Numbered from the stretch's first letter, positions 1-7,471 are shown. The stretch: DNA of 64,000 nt from Gemmatimonadota bacterium (GCA_003222195.1 QHVB01000026.1:1-64000); one strand, 5' to 3'. A program made the numbers and translations. Notes: generated from the sequence alone by a model not told the origin.

Positions 1-86
1 GAAAGACGCGGTACATACGAGTGTATCTCAAACGTCGCGGGCATTGGCAGAACGTGGCGGCTCAATCGGCGTTGATCACGCCATGA
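1..86 (+). CDS. DUF4440-like secreted protein, 3' end only
   Basis: The reading frame enters from outside the window (first full codon at 3) and stops at 84-86. It is identical to the end of the cassette gene at 7573-8004, so it is the C-terminal part of a second copy of that NTF2-like (DUF4440) protein. Identity with 7919-8114 continues through the attC site to base 196. Only the last 27 residues are visible, so the state of the rest of this copy is unknown. Confidence 0.8.
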   Translation, partial: KTRYIRVYLKRRGHWQNVAAQSALITP

Positions 87-93
87 GCGCGGC

Positions 94-195
94 GCCTAAC
101 ACGCGCCTGAAGCTGCCGGCGCCCGTCGTCTGTGGTAGAATTGCAATTGTGATTATTTCAGCTCGGCGCCGCAGCTTAGGCGCACCCCGTTAGGC
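94..195 (+). repeat. attC site (102 bp, long-loop class B)
   Basis: R'' GCCTAAC at 94-100 and R' GTTAGGC at 189-195 flank arms GCGCCTGAAGCTG and CAGCTTAGGCGC. The loop carries GTGGTAGAATTGC. It is base-for-base identical to the site at 8012-8113. Confidence 0.95.
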
Positions 196-221
196 GGCGG
201 CGAAAATAGGAGCGTGACCCT

Positions 222-638
222 TTGCCCATCTTGCCCCTCATGCCGAAAGGTGGCATTGATCGTCTCGCAGACGTTCCCATTCGCTGGCTTGTGTTGGGCT
301 TGCTGATCGCCGGGATCTGGATCTTTGCGAAGCTATGGATAGACCAGAATGACTCGGATCGATATGTCCTGCGCACCGAGGGCGAGACGCTGCGTATCGC
401 GGTGGGCCAGGAACTCGACCTCACATTCCAGACCATCGGACCCGGCGAGTATGAGAGTCGGCCGAGCATTTCGTCGTCATCGCTCCAGTTCCTCGACGTG
501 ACGGCCTTCAGGCCTGCGCCGCGGGCGGGTCTCGCACAACGCTTCCGGTTCAAGGGCGCAATCCCCGGCCAGGCAATTGTCGTTATCCATCACTCAGGCA
601 ACAGTCCCGTGATTCACGACACGGTGAACGTACACTGA
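222..638 (+). CDS. Small membrane-anchored protein, unknown function
   Basis: The TTG start at 222 is preferred because an AGGAG ribosome-binding site lies at 208-212, about nine bases upstream; an in-frame ATG at 240 is the alternative. The 138-residue product has one hydrophobic segment at about residues 25-43 (WLVLGLLIAGIWIFAKLWI), then a soluble part of about 90 residues ending in predicted beta structure. The segment after the helix contains many charged and Thr/Ser residues and looks like a small periplasmic beta-sandwich. I do not recognise the family. It is the only gene of its cassette, between the attC sites at 94 and 665. Confidence 0.75.
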   Translation: MPILPLMPKGGIDRLADVPIRWLVLGLLIAGIWIFAKLWIDQNDSDRYVLRTEGETLRIAVGQELDLTFQTIGPGEYESRPSISSSSLQFLDVTAFRPAPRAGLAQRFRFKGAIPGQAIVVIHHSGNSPVIHDTVNVH

Positions 639-664
639 CGGAGGCCGCGCCTTTTGTCGCCGCC

Positions 665-767
665 GCCTAACACGCGCCTGAAGCTGCCGGCGCTACGTCA
701 TCTCAGGTAGAATTGCGTTTGTGAACGTGAAAGCATCGCGCCGCAGCTTAGGCGCATCCCGTTAGGC
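665..767 (+). repeat. attC site (103 bp, class B)
   Basis: R'' GCCTAAC 665-671 and R' GTTAGGC 761-767, with inner arms matching the other class B sites and loop element GGTAGAATTGCG. Confidence 0.95.
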
Positions 768-798
768 GCTTTCGCCGCTACACCCGTACATTGGCTCA

Positions 799-1083
799 GT
801 GCCGTATCAATTCGAATGGGACGCAGACAAAGCTGCGGCGAACCTTCGTAAGCACGGTGTCTCTTTCGACGAGGCAGTCACAGCGTTTAATGACCGCCTC
901 TCCATCCTTCTGCCGGATCCCGATCACTCGGCCGGCGAAGAGCGTTATCTTGTGATGGGACTTTCAACCCGCGCTCGCCTCCTGGTTGTTGCCTTTGTCG
1001 AGCGCCCGCCACGAACCCGACTCATCACTGCAAGACTCGCTACCAAACGCGAGCGCCATGACTATGAAGAAGGCCAAAGGTAA
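799..1083 (+). CDS. brnT: BrnT family ribonuclease toxin
   Basis: A 94-residue protein with the hallmark BrnT opening FEWDADKAAANLRKHGVSF (residues 5-23), then a D-P-D-H turn and a C-terminal ITARLATKRERHDYEE helix. BrnT toxins are RelE-like endoribonucleases neutralised by a BrnA antitoxin encoded just downstream, as here. Start is GTG at 799; the reading frame overlaps the antitoxin start at 1058. The cassette has its own attC at 1310. Toxin-antitoxin cassettes are thought to stabilise large integron arrays by penalising cassette loss. The gene appears intact, unlike the related toxin at 9701. Confidence 0.88.
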   Translation: MPYQFEWDADKAAANLRKHGVSFDEAVTAFNDRLSILLPDPDHSAGEERYLVMGLSTRARLLVVAFVERPPRTRLITARLATKRERHDYEEGQR

Positions 1084-1297
1084 ACAGCAAGTACGAGAAG
1101 CGGATCGAGACACGATGCGTCCGGAGTATGACTTTTCAAAAGGCGCTCGCGGGGTCACGGGAGCTCGTTATCGTGAGGGGACCAACATCATCGTTCTCGA
1201 TCCAGAGTTGATGGATGTATTTCCCGATTCCGAAGCTGTGAATGAAGCGTTACGCGCTCTTGCACCTGTCCTCCGTCGGCGAAAACGGGTTTCGTGA
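1058..1297 (+). CDS. brnA: BrnA-type antitoxin
   Basis: A 79-residue product that contains MRPEYDFSKGARG, the usual BrnA N-terminal signature, followed by a region (NIIVLDPELMDVFPDSEAVN) that resembles the short beta strand plus helices of ribbon-helix-helix proteins. The frame overlaps the toxin gene by 26 bases; ATG codons at 1058 and 1064 are both possible starts. The family binds BrnT and represses the operon through DNA binding. The C-terminus is short and arginine-rich (RRRKRVS). Confidence 0.82.
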   Translation: MTMKKAKGKQQVREADRDTMRPEYDFSKGARGVTGARYREGTNIIVLDPELMDVFPDSEAVNEALRALAPVLRRRKRVS

Positions 1298-1309
1298 TTG
1301 CGGCGAAGC

Positions 1310-1399
1310 GCCTAACAAGCGCTTGAAGCTGACGGCGCGCGTAAATTGTGGAATGAATCTTTCTTCAGCGCGCCGCAGCTTAAGCGCCATCCGTTAGGC
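1310..1399 (+). repeat. attC site (90 bp, class A)
   Basis: R'' GCCTAAC 1310-1316, R' GTTAGGC 1393-1399. Inner arms GCGCTTGAAGCTG / CAGCTTAAGCGC; loop contains GAATGAATCTTTCTTC, the class A signature. Confidence 0.95.
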
Positions 1400-1425
1400 C
1401 GCCCCCGAGCTAGCTTGGAGGAAAA

Positions 1426-2007
1426 ATGAAACGATCTTCGGTCACCAGCTTGCTTGCCGCCTTCCTTACCCTTCCAAGCGTCCTGGTGAGTCAAACTGGC
1501 ACGCTAAAGACGCCCGTCACGAGAATCAGCGGAGTAGAGACCGTCCTGATCGCCCTCGAGGGGACGTGGCACTTCGATTTGTATTCACGTGGCAATACGC
1601 TTCCTATCGCTTCCGGTGAGCGCGAAATGCGGCTGCTGAGCGACTCTACCAAACTCGCCTGGACAGAGACTCCTGTCGATCGGCCACACGGCGGCACCAG
1701 CGTTCCGGGATCCTGGACGGCGACCAATGTTGGTCAGTCGCACGCTGGCAGCGGCTTTCTCGGGTATAACGGGGCGACGGATGCTTGGTACGTCTTGGGA
1801 ACGTACGCGCACGAACCCAATCCCCTCGTTCTGGTTGGGCGGGCCGACCGCTCAGGGCGCATCCTCATGTTCGCTCCACTGGAGATCACAAGCCGTCCAG
1901 GAACCTATGTGTCTTCCGAGCTCCGGCTCGTTGATGCCGAGCATTTCGAGTGGGTCGCATCGGACGGACGGTGGCGCGCAGTCTTCACGCGGGTCGGCCA
2001 CTCATAA
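1426..2007 (+). CDS. Secreted DUF1579-like protein
   Basis: ATG at 1426 follows a strong GGAGG site. The 193-residue product starts with a signal peptide (basic MKRSS, then LLAAFLTLPSVLVS, likely cleavage near residue 22). The mature part has the pattern L.GTWHFDLYSRG ... GFLGYNGATDAWYVLG, like the DUF1579 beta-barrel-like proteins in which a WxG strand pair is followed by a GYD-type turn. Function of DUF1579 proteins is unknown. A second cassette at 15891 encodes a protein of the same style. The family assignment is from motif pattern only. Confidence 0.72.
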   Translation: MKRSSVTSLLAAFLTLPSVLVSQTGTLKTPVTRISGVETVLIALEGTWHFDLYSRGNTLPIASGEREMRLLSDSTKLAWTETPVDRPHGGTSVPGSWTATNVGQSHAGSGFLGYNGATDAWYVLGTYAHEPNPLVLVGRADRSGRILMFAPLEITSRPGTYVSSELRLVDAEHFEWVASDGRWRAVFTRVGHS

Positions 2008-2018
2008 CACAGGCGGCG

Positions 2019-2154
2019 GTCTAACAAGCAGTTGCCGCTGCGGGCGGCCCGGTTTTGGGAAGAATTTCGTTTGTGCGCCAGCGCGCTCTGTCCGAGTCTC
2101 AACTGTCGCGGCGTCCCCGCAGGTGGCGCCGCAGCTTACGCGCTTCCGTTAGGC
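2019..2154 (+). repeat. attC site (136 bp, long class C)
   Basis: R'' GTCTAAC 2019-2025, R' GTTAGGC 2148-2154. The left arm (GCAGTTGCCGCTGCGGG) is more diverged than in classes A and B but the right arm GGCGCCGCAGCTTACGCG is clear. Confidence 0.85.
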
Positions 2155-2178
2155 CGCACCACCATGCAGGAGGAGATT

Positions 2179-2676
2179 ATGTCCAAAGCCCCCATCTTTC
2201 GAATTGCTCTTCCGTTGATGTTTGTGATTCCTTGCGCGATGGCCGCGCAGGTACCGGCCGCCCTCGCCAACGCCATAGGGACCCGAGATCGCGCCGAAAT
2301 GCTGCTCGACCCTGTGACGTGGAACCGACTGACCGCTGACGACTTCACGATCGTCCTCGCAGACGGCACCCTCATGACCAAGGCGCAGCGGCTCGCTCAA
2401 CTCACGAGTCAAGGACGCGTTCGCTGCGAAGCCTGTGTTCTGCGCCCCGTCTTTTACATCGACCGCATGCCAGTGTCCGAAGGTGTTGAGCTTTTGGAGC
2501 TGCTTCCCCGTGCTGAAGGGCGGGTTTCGGGCTACCCCCAAGTGCAAATCGCGCGACGCGGCAGCGTCTTCGTGCGCAGGTTCCATCGCGAGGGTAACTG
2601 GATTCTCGAGATTTGGGTCAAGGATCATGGAGAGTGGCGCGTTCAGATGGCGCAGATCACGTCTGCCGAGAGTTAA
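2179..2676 (+). CDS. Secreted NTF2-like (DUF4440) protein
   Basis: ATG at 2179 lies a few bases after an AGGAGGAG site (2168-2174), which decides against the upstream ATG at 2164. The 165-residue product has a signal peptide (FRIALPLMFVIPCAMAAQ, cleavage near residue 23). The mature part shows the DUF4440/SnoaL-like pattern: an N-terminal helix, LTADDFTIVLADGTLMTKAQRLAQL, then paired beta strands ending FHREGNWILEIWVKDHGEWRVQMAQIT. NTF2-like folds form a cone-shaped pocket that binds or isomerises small molecules; no substrate can be inferred. A related cassette is at 7573. Confidence 0.77.
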   Translation: MSKAPIFRIALPLMFVIPCAMAAQVPAALANAIGTRDRAEMLLDPVTWNRLTADDFTIVLADGTLMTKAQRLAQLTSQGRVRCEACVLRPVFYIDRMPVSEGVELLELLPRAEGRVSGYPQVQIARRGSVFVRRFHREGNWILEIWVKDHGEWRVQMAQITSAES

Positions 2677-2691
2677 CATCTCGGGGTTGCG

Positions 2692-2781
2692 GCCTAACAT
2701 GCGCTTGAAGCTGGCGGCGCGCGTAAATTAAGGAATGAATCTTTCTTCAGCGCGCCGCAGCTTAAGCGCGATTCGTTAGGC
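2692..2781 (+). repeat. attC site (90 bp, class A)
   Basis: R'' GCCTAAC 2692-2698, R' GTTAGGC 2775-2781, class A loop GAATGAATCTTTCTTC. Confidence 0.95.
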
Positions 2782-2841
2782 AGCAACGCACGTACCTAGA
2801 TCCTCTATCCCCGCGCTCTCATCCATGATGGGAACTAAGCG

Positions 2842-3963
2842 ATGGAGCGAATCGAACTGCCAGAGGCTGGACAGCATCGTGTCCTCGAGACCCTTCAGAT
2901 TTGGAAGCATGAACTTCCCGATACACGAAGTGCTGTGCTTCCGCCGAACACCCAAAACCCCAATCCACTCGTGATTGCTGATTCCGTCGTGGCCTCTGTA
3001 TTCTCTCCAGGCGCCATCTGTTCCGTTGACAAAGAGTCAGGGCGGCTGCAATGGGTACACAGACTCGACGGATATGGCGGGTCGTGTCTCTCGCACGCCG
3101 GTGGCAGGATCTACGCGAAATCAAGTCGGACCGTCTACTGCCTTGATGCGGCGTCGGGACATCCGTATTGGCAGTTCTCCCCCAGTTCCACGGGTAGAGA
3201 AACCACCTATTCGTTCCCAATAATTCATGGCGAGAGGGTCTTTTTTGGAGATCGAGCTGGAGTGTTTCACTGCCTTGATGCCCGTTCCGGTGCGCAGATT
3301 TGGGCTCAACAGGTTTCTACCGGGAAAAACAATCAGGTAAACTCAACAGCGGCAATCTACAGTGACCTGGTGGTTGTTAGCTCTAACGATGCTGTTGTCG
3401 CCGCCTACGATACCCAAACAGGTCGCGGAGTTTGGAGGCAGTCGACCGATGGACCGTGCATAACGGAGCTGCTAATGCAGGACGGGAAGATCTTTGTGGC
3501 AACCGCGGCATCAATCTATACCCTCGACGGGTCAACAGGAGAGACTCTTTTCAAGAAGAACTGGCAGAACCTGGATGTTCACTCATTCACCCGCTGCCCC
3601 GCGTCCCTAGTCGTCGTGCTCAAGGGGGCCGGTACACGTCAACCAAGTAGCCACGGTTCGAGCGGTCCGCCGCAACTGATCGCGTTGAGCGGCACTACCG
3701 AGATCTTCCGAGTCGCGGCGGCCGAGTTTATCGTCGGCATTCGCTTCGATAACGATTCTGGTCTCATCTTTGAGTCTCGTCTTGACGGAATCGGAATTGT
3801 TGACCCGTCCACCGGCCAACGGCTGCATAATATCTACTCTGAAAATGAGGTGGTCGGGTTTGGTCTGGTGGACGTAGATGATGGCCGTATCTATGCCATG
3901 GATATGGACAGAAACATGTACTGCTTGCGTAGCCCGACAAACCAGGTCGGCGTTGCTGCCTAA
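2842..3963 (+). CDS. PQQ-like beta-propeller repeat protein
   Basis: A 373-residue protein made of repeated blade motifs of the PQQ/quinoprotein-alcohol-dehydrogenase type: SGRLQWVHRLDG, SGHPYWQF, SGAQIWAQQVSTG, TGRGVWRQSTDG and STGETLFKKN, each preceded by a strand such as IYCLDA or VVAAYDTQ. There is no obvious signal peptide (MERIELPEAGQHRVLE), so it may be cytoplasmic, and no dehydrogenase domain. Such propellers usually serve as binding or scaffold units (compare BamB). The stop codon TAA is supplied by the R'' core of the following attC. Confidence 0.8.
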   Translation: MERIELPEAGQHRVLETLQIWKHELPDTRSAVLPPNTQNPNPLVIADSVVASVFSPGAICSVDKESGRLQWVHRLDGYGGSCLSHAGGRIYAKSSRTVYCLDAASGHPYWQFSPSSTGRETTYSFPIIHGERVFFGDRAGVFHCLDARSGAQIWAQQVSTGKNNQVNSTAAIYSDLVVVSSNDAVVAAYDTQTGRGVWRQSTDGPCITELLMQDGKIFVATAASIYTLDGSTGETLFKKNWQNLDVHSFTRCPASLVVVLKGAGTRQPSSHGSSGPPQLIALSGTTEIFRVAAAEFIVGIRFDNDSGLIFESRLDGIGIVDPSTGQRLHNIYSENEVVGFGLVDVDDGRIYAMDMDRNMYCLRSPTNQVGVAA

Positions 3964-4093
3964 CAAGCGCTTGAAGCTGGCGGGCGCTCTCGTTTTAGAG
4001 GAAGTCGTTGGGTCGTGCCGGACACGGGACCTTCGTCCACCACTCTTGCGCCGGCGGGCCGGTCGCCCGCAGCTTAAGCGCGATCCGTTAGGC
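3958..4093 (+). repeat. attC site (136 bp, class C)
   Basis: R'' GCCTAAC 3958-3964, R' GTTAGGC 4087-4093. Left arm GCGCTTGAAGCTGGCGGGCG and right arm GCAGCTTAAGCGCG are clear; the loop is longer than in class A. Confidence 0.92.
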
Positions 4094-4105
4094 AGCGCTA
4101 TCGAG

Positions 4106-4501
4106 ATGTCGTACGTCGTGGCGATTGTCGCACATCCAGACTTCGAGCCGTTGATACCGCTGGCGGAGCGAGTCCACGTATGGTTGGCCGACACGTCCGC
4201 AAATCGAACGCGCGCCCAAAACTACTGGCGGGCCCATCCCCAGAACTCGATAGAGCAGGGAGTCACGACTTTCAAGGTTGGTGTGCGCGATACTGCAGAG
4301 CAGATGGTCATTGGCGTTCTGGGCCCGGTTGATCTGCACCATGGTGAGCACGCGCACACGCCCCCCTGGGATACGCTGGAGATCTACGGAGCAGCGCCAA
4401 CCCCGTTGTTACGGAAGGCATTGACGGATTTTGGCATCAGCGATGTGCTTCCGATACCTGGTGGGTTTCGCGCGACTCGGGATCGTGGGAGCGCTGTCTA
4501 A
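4106..4501 (+). CDS. Hypothetical cassette protein (131 aa)
   Basis: ATG at 4106 is 12 bases after the attC; no strong ribosome-binding site is visible between them. The product begins MSYVVAIVAHPDFEPLIPLAERVHVWLADT, giving a beta strand followed by helices, and includes GVTTFKVGVRDTAEQMVIGVLGPVDLHHGEHAHTPPWDTLEIYG, an alternating strand pattern with a His-rich turn (HHGEHAH). I do not recognise the family; small cytoplasmic alpha/beta protein is the safest description. The stop codon is formed by the GTCTAAC core of the next attC. Confidence 0.68.
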   Translation: MSYVVAIVAHPDFEPLIPLAERVHVWLADTSANRTRAQNYWRAHPQNSIEQGVTTFKVGVRDTAEQMVIGVLGPVDLHHGEHAHTPPWDTLEIYGAAPTPLLRKALTDFGISDVLPIPGGFRATRDRGSAV

Positions 4502-4586
4502 CAAGCGCTTGAAGCTGGCGGCGCGCTGTAGATTATGGAATGAATCTTTTTTCAGCGCGCCGCGGCTTAAGCGCACCCCGTTAGGC
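4496..4586 (+). repeat. attC site (91 bp, class A)
   Basis: R'' GTCTAAC 4496-4502, R' GTTAGGC 4580-4586. Class A loop GAATGAATCTTTTTTC; right arm has CGGCTTAAGCGC, one change from the usual CAGCTTAAGCGC. Confidence 0.94.
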
Positions 4587-4613
4587 GGCACCCGCCGCAC
4601 GAGATCCGATGGC

Positions 4614-5591
4614 GTGAGAATCCTGGTCCTCGGCGGCACCCTCTTCCTCGGTCGGCACATTGTCGAAGCTGCGCTCGCCCGCGGCCATGATGTCGTTCTC
4701 TTCAACCGCGGCAAGCACAACCCGCATCTTTTCTCGCACATCGAAAAGCTGCGCGGCGATCGCGACGGGGACCTCGTTGCGCTTCGCGGCCGCCGCTTCG
4801 AGACAGTCATCGATCCATCCGGGTACCGACCGGAACACGTTCGGGCGGTGACAGACGTGCTGGGCGGCGCCATTGCTCACTACCTGTTCATCTCAAGCAT
4901 CTCTGTGTACAGAGACTTCCCTCCACACCGCTCGTTCGACGAGGACGCCCCGCTCGCAGAAGGCGACCAGGGTTACGGAGCGCTTAAGGCACGGTGCGAG
5001 GACATGCTCGAAGAGGCGCTGCCGGGTCGAGTCGCGCGCGTGAGACCCGGCCTCATCGTGGGGCCGCACGATCCGACCGACCGCTTCACGTACTGGCCCC
5101 GCCGGGTTGCACGCGGCGGCAGCGTGCTTGCACCCGGTCGTCCGGAACGGCCGGTTCAACTCGTCGACGTGCGTGATCTCGCCGAATGGTGCGTGCGGGG
5201 AGCCGAGCAGTGCCGTGTCGGAGTCTTCAACGCCGTCGGCCCTCGATCCACGCTGACGATGGGCCAGGTGCTCGAGGGCTGCGCCACGGTTACGGAGAGC
5301 GTCGCCCGTTTCAAGTGGGTGCCGGATGAGGATCTACTTGCGGCCGGCGTCAAGCCTTGGACGGAGCTCCCCCTCTGGATTCCGGAGAGCGACTCTCGGG
5401 TGGGCGGGATGCTGCTAGCTGACAACCGGCGGGCGGTGGCGGCAGGCTTGACCTTCCGGCCGCTCGCTGACACGATCCGCGCGACGCTCCAGTGGGACCG
5501 CCGTGAAGGTGCGGCCGGACACGATCTCCCGATTCGGGTCACGCCGATCCCTCCGGAGCGCGAGGCCGAGCTCCTTGCATACTGTGTATGA
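4614..5591 (+). CDS. NAD-dependent epimerase/dehydratase family protein
   Basis: A 325-residue extended SDR. The N-terminus MRILVLGGTLFLGRHIVEAAL carries the Rossmann GGTxFxGR nucleotide loop (residues 7-14), followed by VVLFNRGKHNP. The middle has YLFISSISVYRDF and a YGALKARCE segment matching the catalytic YxxxK, then RPGLIVGPHDPTDRFTYWPRR. This subgroup resembles plant CSP41-like and bacterial NAD-dependent epimerases; substrate unknown. The GTG start at 4614 overlaps the stop of a two-codon ATG-GCG-TGA mini-frame (4609-4617), a layout that could couple translation. Confidence 0.85.
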   Translation: MRILVLGGTLFLGRHIVEAALARGHDVVLFNRGKHNPHLFSHIEKLRGDRDGDLVALRGRRFETVIDPSGYRPEHVRAVTDVLGGAIAHYLFISSISVYRDFPPHRSFDEDAPLAEGDQGYGALKARCEDMLEEALPGRVARVRPGLIVGPHDPTDRFTYWPRRVARGGSVLAPGRPERPVQLVDVRDLAEWCVRGAEQCRVGVFNAVGPRSTLTMGQVLEGCATVTESVARFKWVPDEDLLAAGVKPWTELPLWIPESDSRVGGMLLADNRRAVAAGLTFRPLADTIRATLQWDRREGAAGHDLPIRVTPIPPEREAELLAYCV

Positions 5592-5615
5592 ACGGCCCGC
5601 GCCCAACCTGGTGCC

Positions 5616-5705
5616 GCCTAACAAGCGCTTGAAGCTGGCGGCGCGCGTAGATTAGGGAATGAATCTTTCTTCAGCGCGCCGCAGCTTAAGCGCGATTCGT
5701 TAGGC
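5616..5705 (+). repeat. attC site (90 bp, class A)
   Basis: R'' GCCTAAC 5616-5622, R' GTTAGGC 5699-5705, class A loop and arms. Confidence 0.95.
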
Positions 5706-5731
5706 GGCAACACAGCATTCGAGATCTAACG

Positions 5732-6187
5732 GTGCCCTCCATCGATGAGGTCCTGCAGATCGTCGATCCCACGCGTTTTTCCATCGCGCTTAGCGAGCTT
5801 ATTGCCCGGAGTCCTCGCAGCTTTGCCGAATCGCGGCCGGCAGAACGTGTGGCCTGGTGTGTTTCAGAACTCGAGGCAGAGGTCAACAACGGCGGCTTCT
5901 CCCTTTTCTTTATGAATTCCACGGGGGATCTTGCCGCCGAGACGGTGGACGCACTCGGTAGAATCGGCGCGTACAAGACCATGGCGCTCGTGAAGGAGGC
6001 GATGTCAGTGTTTCCCCCTCCTGGACCGGCCGCGGCGCGTCAGTCACGGGAGGCACAGTTGAAAGCGTTGCCGGCGTCTGCCCGGGCCACCTGGGATCGG
6101 CTCGATAAAGCATTCTTTGCGTACCCGGACGACCTTCCCACGTTGATGCGCTCCTTTGTGACCGCACATGCGGCGGACTTTCGGTGA
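5732..6187 (+). CDS. DUF4375 domain protein
   Basis: A 151-residue soluble protein starting GTG at 5732. It contains SELEAEVNNGGFSLFFMNSTGDLAAETVDALGRIGA, the E..NGGFxQxFxN signature of DUF4375, followed by helices KTMALVKEAMSVF and the closing LDKAFFAYPDDLPTLMRSFV. DUF4375 proteins are all-helical, cytoplasmic and of unknown role, often found as orphans in varied genomes. Length is normal for the family. No ribosome-binding site is evident between the attC and the start. Confidence 0.82.
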   Translation: MPSIDEVLQIVDPTRFSIALSELIARSPRSFAESRPAERVAWCVSELEAEVNNGGFSLFFMNSTGDLAAETVDALGRIGAYKTMALVKEAMSVFPPPGPAAARQSREAQLKALPASARATWDRLDKAFFAYPDDLPTLMRSFVTAHAADFR

Positions 6188-6194
6188 GGTTGCC

Positions 6195-6294
6195 GCCTAA
6201 CACGCGCCTGAAGCTGACGGCCCGGCGTCTGTGGTAGAATTCCATTTGTGATTATTTCAGTTAGGCGCCGCAGCTTAGGCGCGATCCGTTAGGC
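6195..6294 (+). repeat. attC site (100 bp, class B)
   Basis: R'' GCCTAAC 6195-6201, R' GTTAGGC 6288-6294; loop element GTGGTAGAATTCC. Confidence 0.95.
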
Positions 6295-6335
6295 GGCGGC
6301 TCGCCGGTCTAGTAAGTCCCAGCCATTCTTAACGC

Positions 6336-6569
6336 GTGTACTTCCGGATCCTCGGTGAAATCACCGACGTCGAGACGATTGCCACCGGGTCACGCATTCG
6401 TGAACTGGCGCGGCTGCGGCGGCGCCATGGCCGAGGCCGCTGGCGCAAACGGAAGGGAACAGCGCAGGTGGAGCTGGCTGGCGGCGTGATACGGATTGCC
6501 GAGCTGCACTGGTATGAGGCGGCGGGCATAGGTCAACGCGAATTCAAGATCAAGCGTTATCTTGATTGA
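6336..6569 (+). CDS. Conserved small protein, first of a two-gene cassette
   Basis: A 77-residue protein, GTG start at 6336. It has the pattern MYFRILGEI, VETIATGSRIREL, GRGRWRKRKG and HWYEAAGIGQREFKIKRYLD. I recall this as a small conserved protein seen with the same downstream partner in cyanobacterial and other genomes, with no known function; this memory is not checked. It is strongly basic (arginine-rich) with beta-strand character. Its stop is separated from the next ATG by one base, so the two are very likely co-translated, an arrangement also used by toxin-antitoxin pairs. Confidence 0.75.
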   Translation: MYFRILGEITDVETIATGSRIRELARLRRRHGRGRWRKRKGTAQVELAGGVIRIAELHWYEAAGIGQREFKIKRYLD

Positions 6570-6570
6570 T

Positions 6571-6798
6571 ATGGCAACGCGTGCGCGGCAACTCGTCCTC
6601 TGTCTGCGGAACCGGGGCTACGAGGCTTCCCTCGAGCGTCGGAAGCTGTACCAGGTTATTCCCGATCGGGACGCCGAGAAGCTTGGCCAGTTTCGGGTGA
6701 TCGATGAGTCCGGTGAGGATTATCTCTATCCGGCCACCTTCTTTGCCGTTGTCAAACTCCCGCCCCGCATTCGGCGTCGCGTTCTCGCCGCCGCCTAA
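6571..6798 (+). CDS. Conserved small protein, second of a two-gene cassette
   Basis: A 75-residue protein with the motif run LVLCLRNRGYEASLERRKLYQVI, DAEKLGQFRVIDESGEDYLYPATFFAVVKLP. The segment VIDESGEDYLYP is the strongest conserved block. The ATG at 6571 is chosen over the TTG at 6562 because it directly follows the upstream stop codon. Beta-rich with an acidic centre, it would complement the basic partner at 6336. Function unknown. The stop codon TAA is part of the attC R'' core. Confidence 0.75.
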   Translation: MATRARQLVLCLRNRGYEASLERRKLYQVIPDRDAEKLGQFRVIDESGEDYLYPATFFAVVKLPPRIRRRVLAAA

Positions 6799-6924
6799 CA
6801 AGCGCTTGAAGCTGCCGGCGCCCGTCCTCAACGAGTGCGGTGACGGGCCCGCGTTCGGTGTTGTAGAATTCCGTTTGTGAACCTTCTAATTCGGCGCCGC
6901 AGCTTAAAGCGCCATCCGTTAGGC
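6793..6924 (+). repeat. attC site (132 bp, class C)
   Basis: R'' GCCTAAC 6793-6799, R' GTTAGGC 6918-6924; arms GCGCTTGAAGCTGCCGGCG and GGCGCCGCAGCTTAAAGCGC (one inserted A). The loop includes GTTGTAGAATTCCG. Confidence 0.92.
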
Positions 6925-6974
6925 GGCGCCGCGCTGACGGCAGCCACACCCGAGCGTAGGAGAGGAGCGAGTTG

Positions 6975-7433
6975 GTGGTCACCGATGAGATGAATTGGCA
7001 GCGATTTTATTCTGGCACACGCGCAGACCTGAAACCGGGAGACCAATTCTACCACGGTACACGGGCTGACCTGACGCCGGGCGACCTCATCAAGCCTGGC
7101 CATCGCGCCAACTTTGGCAAGTTGGATAGGGTTACAACCTACGTGTACTTCAGCGCCACCTTGGACGCCGGTATCTGGGGAGCGGAGCTCGCAGGCGGCG
7201 AGGGCCCCGGTAGAATCTACCTAGTGGAACCGACCGGGCCGTTTACCGATGATCCCAATCTCACGGACAAGAGATTTCCGGGAAACCGCACTAAGTCGTA
7301 CCGCTCCCGAGAACCGCTGCGAGTCCTGGGCGAGTGCACGGGTTGGCAGGGGCACCCACCCGAAGTGCTTCAGGCCATGAAGGACCACCTTGCGCAACTC
7401 AAACAGCTTGGTGTTGAGCCAATCGATGACTGA
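6975..7433 (+). CDS. arr: Rifampin ADP-ribosyltransferase (Arr family)
   Basis: Arr enzymes inactivate rifamycins by transferring ADP-ribose from NAD+ to the antibiotic. The product shows the family signatures FYHGTRADLTPGDLI, VYFSATLDAGIWGAELA, GRIYLVEPTGPFTDDPNLTD and KRFPGNRTKSYRSREPLRV, with the active-site His/Tyr/Asp-Asp region present. GTG at 6975 lies seven bases after an AGGAGAGGAG site (6958-6967), the best ribosome-binding site in the array; TTG 6972 and ATG 6990 are alternatives. Odd feature: the NAD-binding opening motif is tandemly duplicated (FYSGTRADLKPGDQ then FYHGTRADLTPGD), about 42 bp. Related arr genes are known cassettes of clinical class 1 integrons. Confidence 0.9.
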   Translation: MVTDEMNWQRFYSGTRADLKPGDQFYHGTRADLTPGDLIKPGHRANFGKLDRVTTYVYFSATLDAGIWGAELAGGEGPGRIYLVEPTGPFTDDPNLTDKRFPGNRTKSYRSREPLRVLGECTGWQGHPPEVLQAMKDHLAQLKQLGVEPIDD

Positions 7434-7471
7434 TGCCGGAGTCGTTGGCGGGTCCAGCGAGATCGGGCGCC

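Noticed and set aside
176-553. Minus-strand open frame opposite the membrane gene at 222
   Set aside because: It is the shadow of the plus-strand gene and attC; no ribosome-binding site or family motif.
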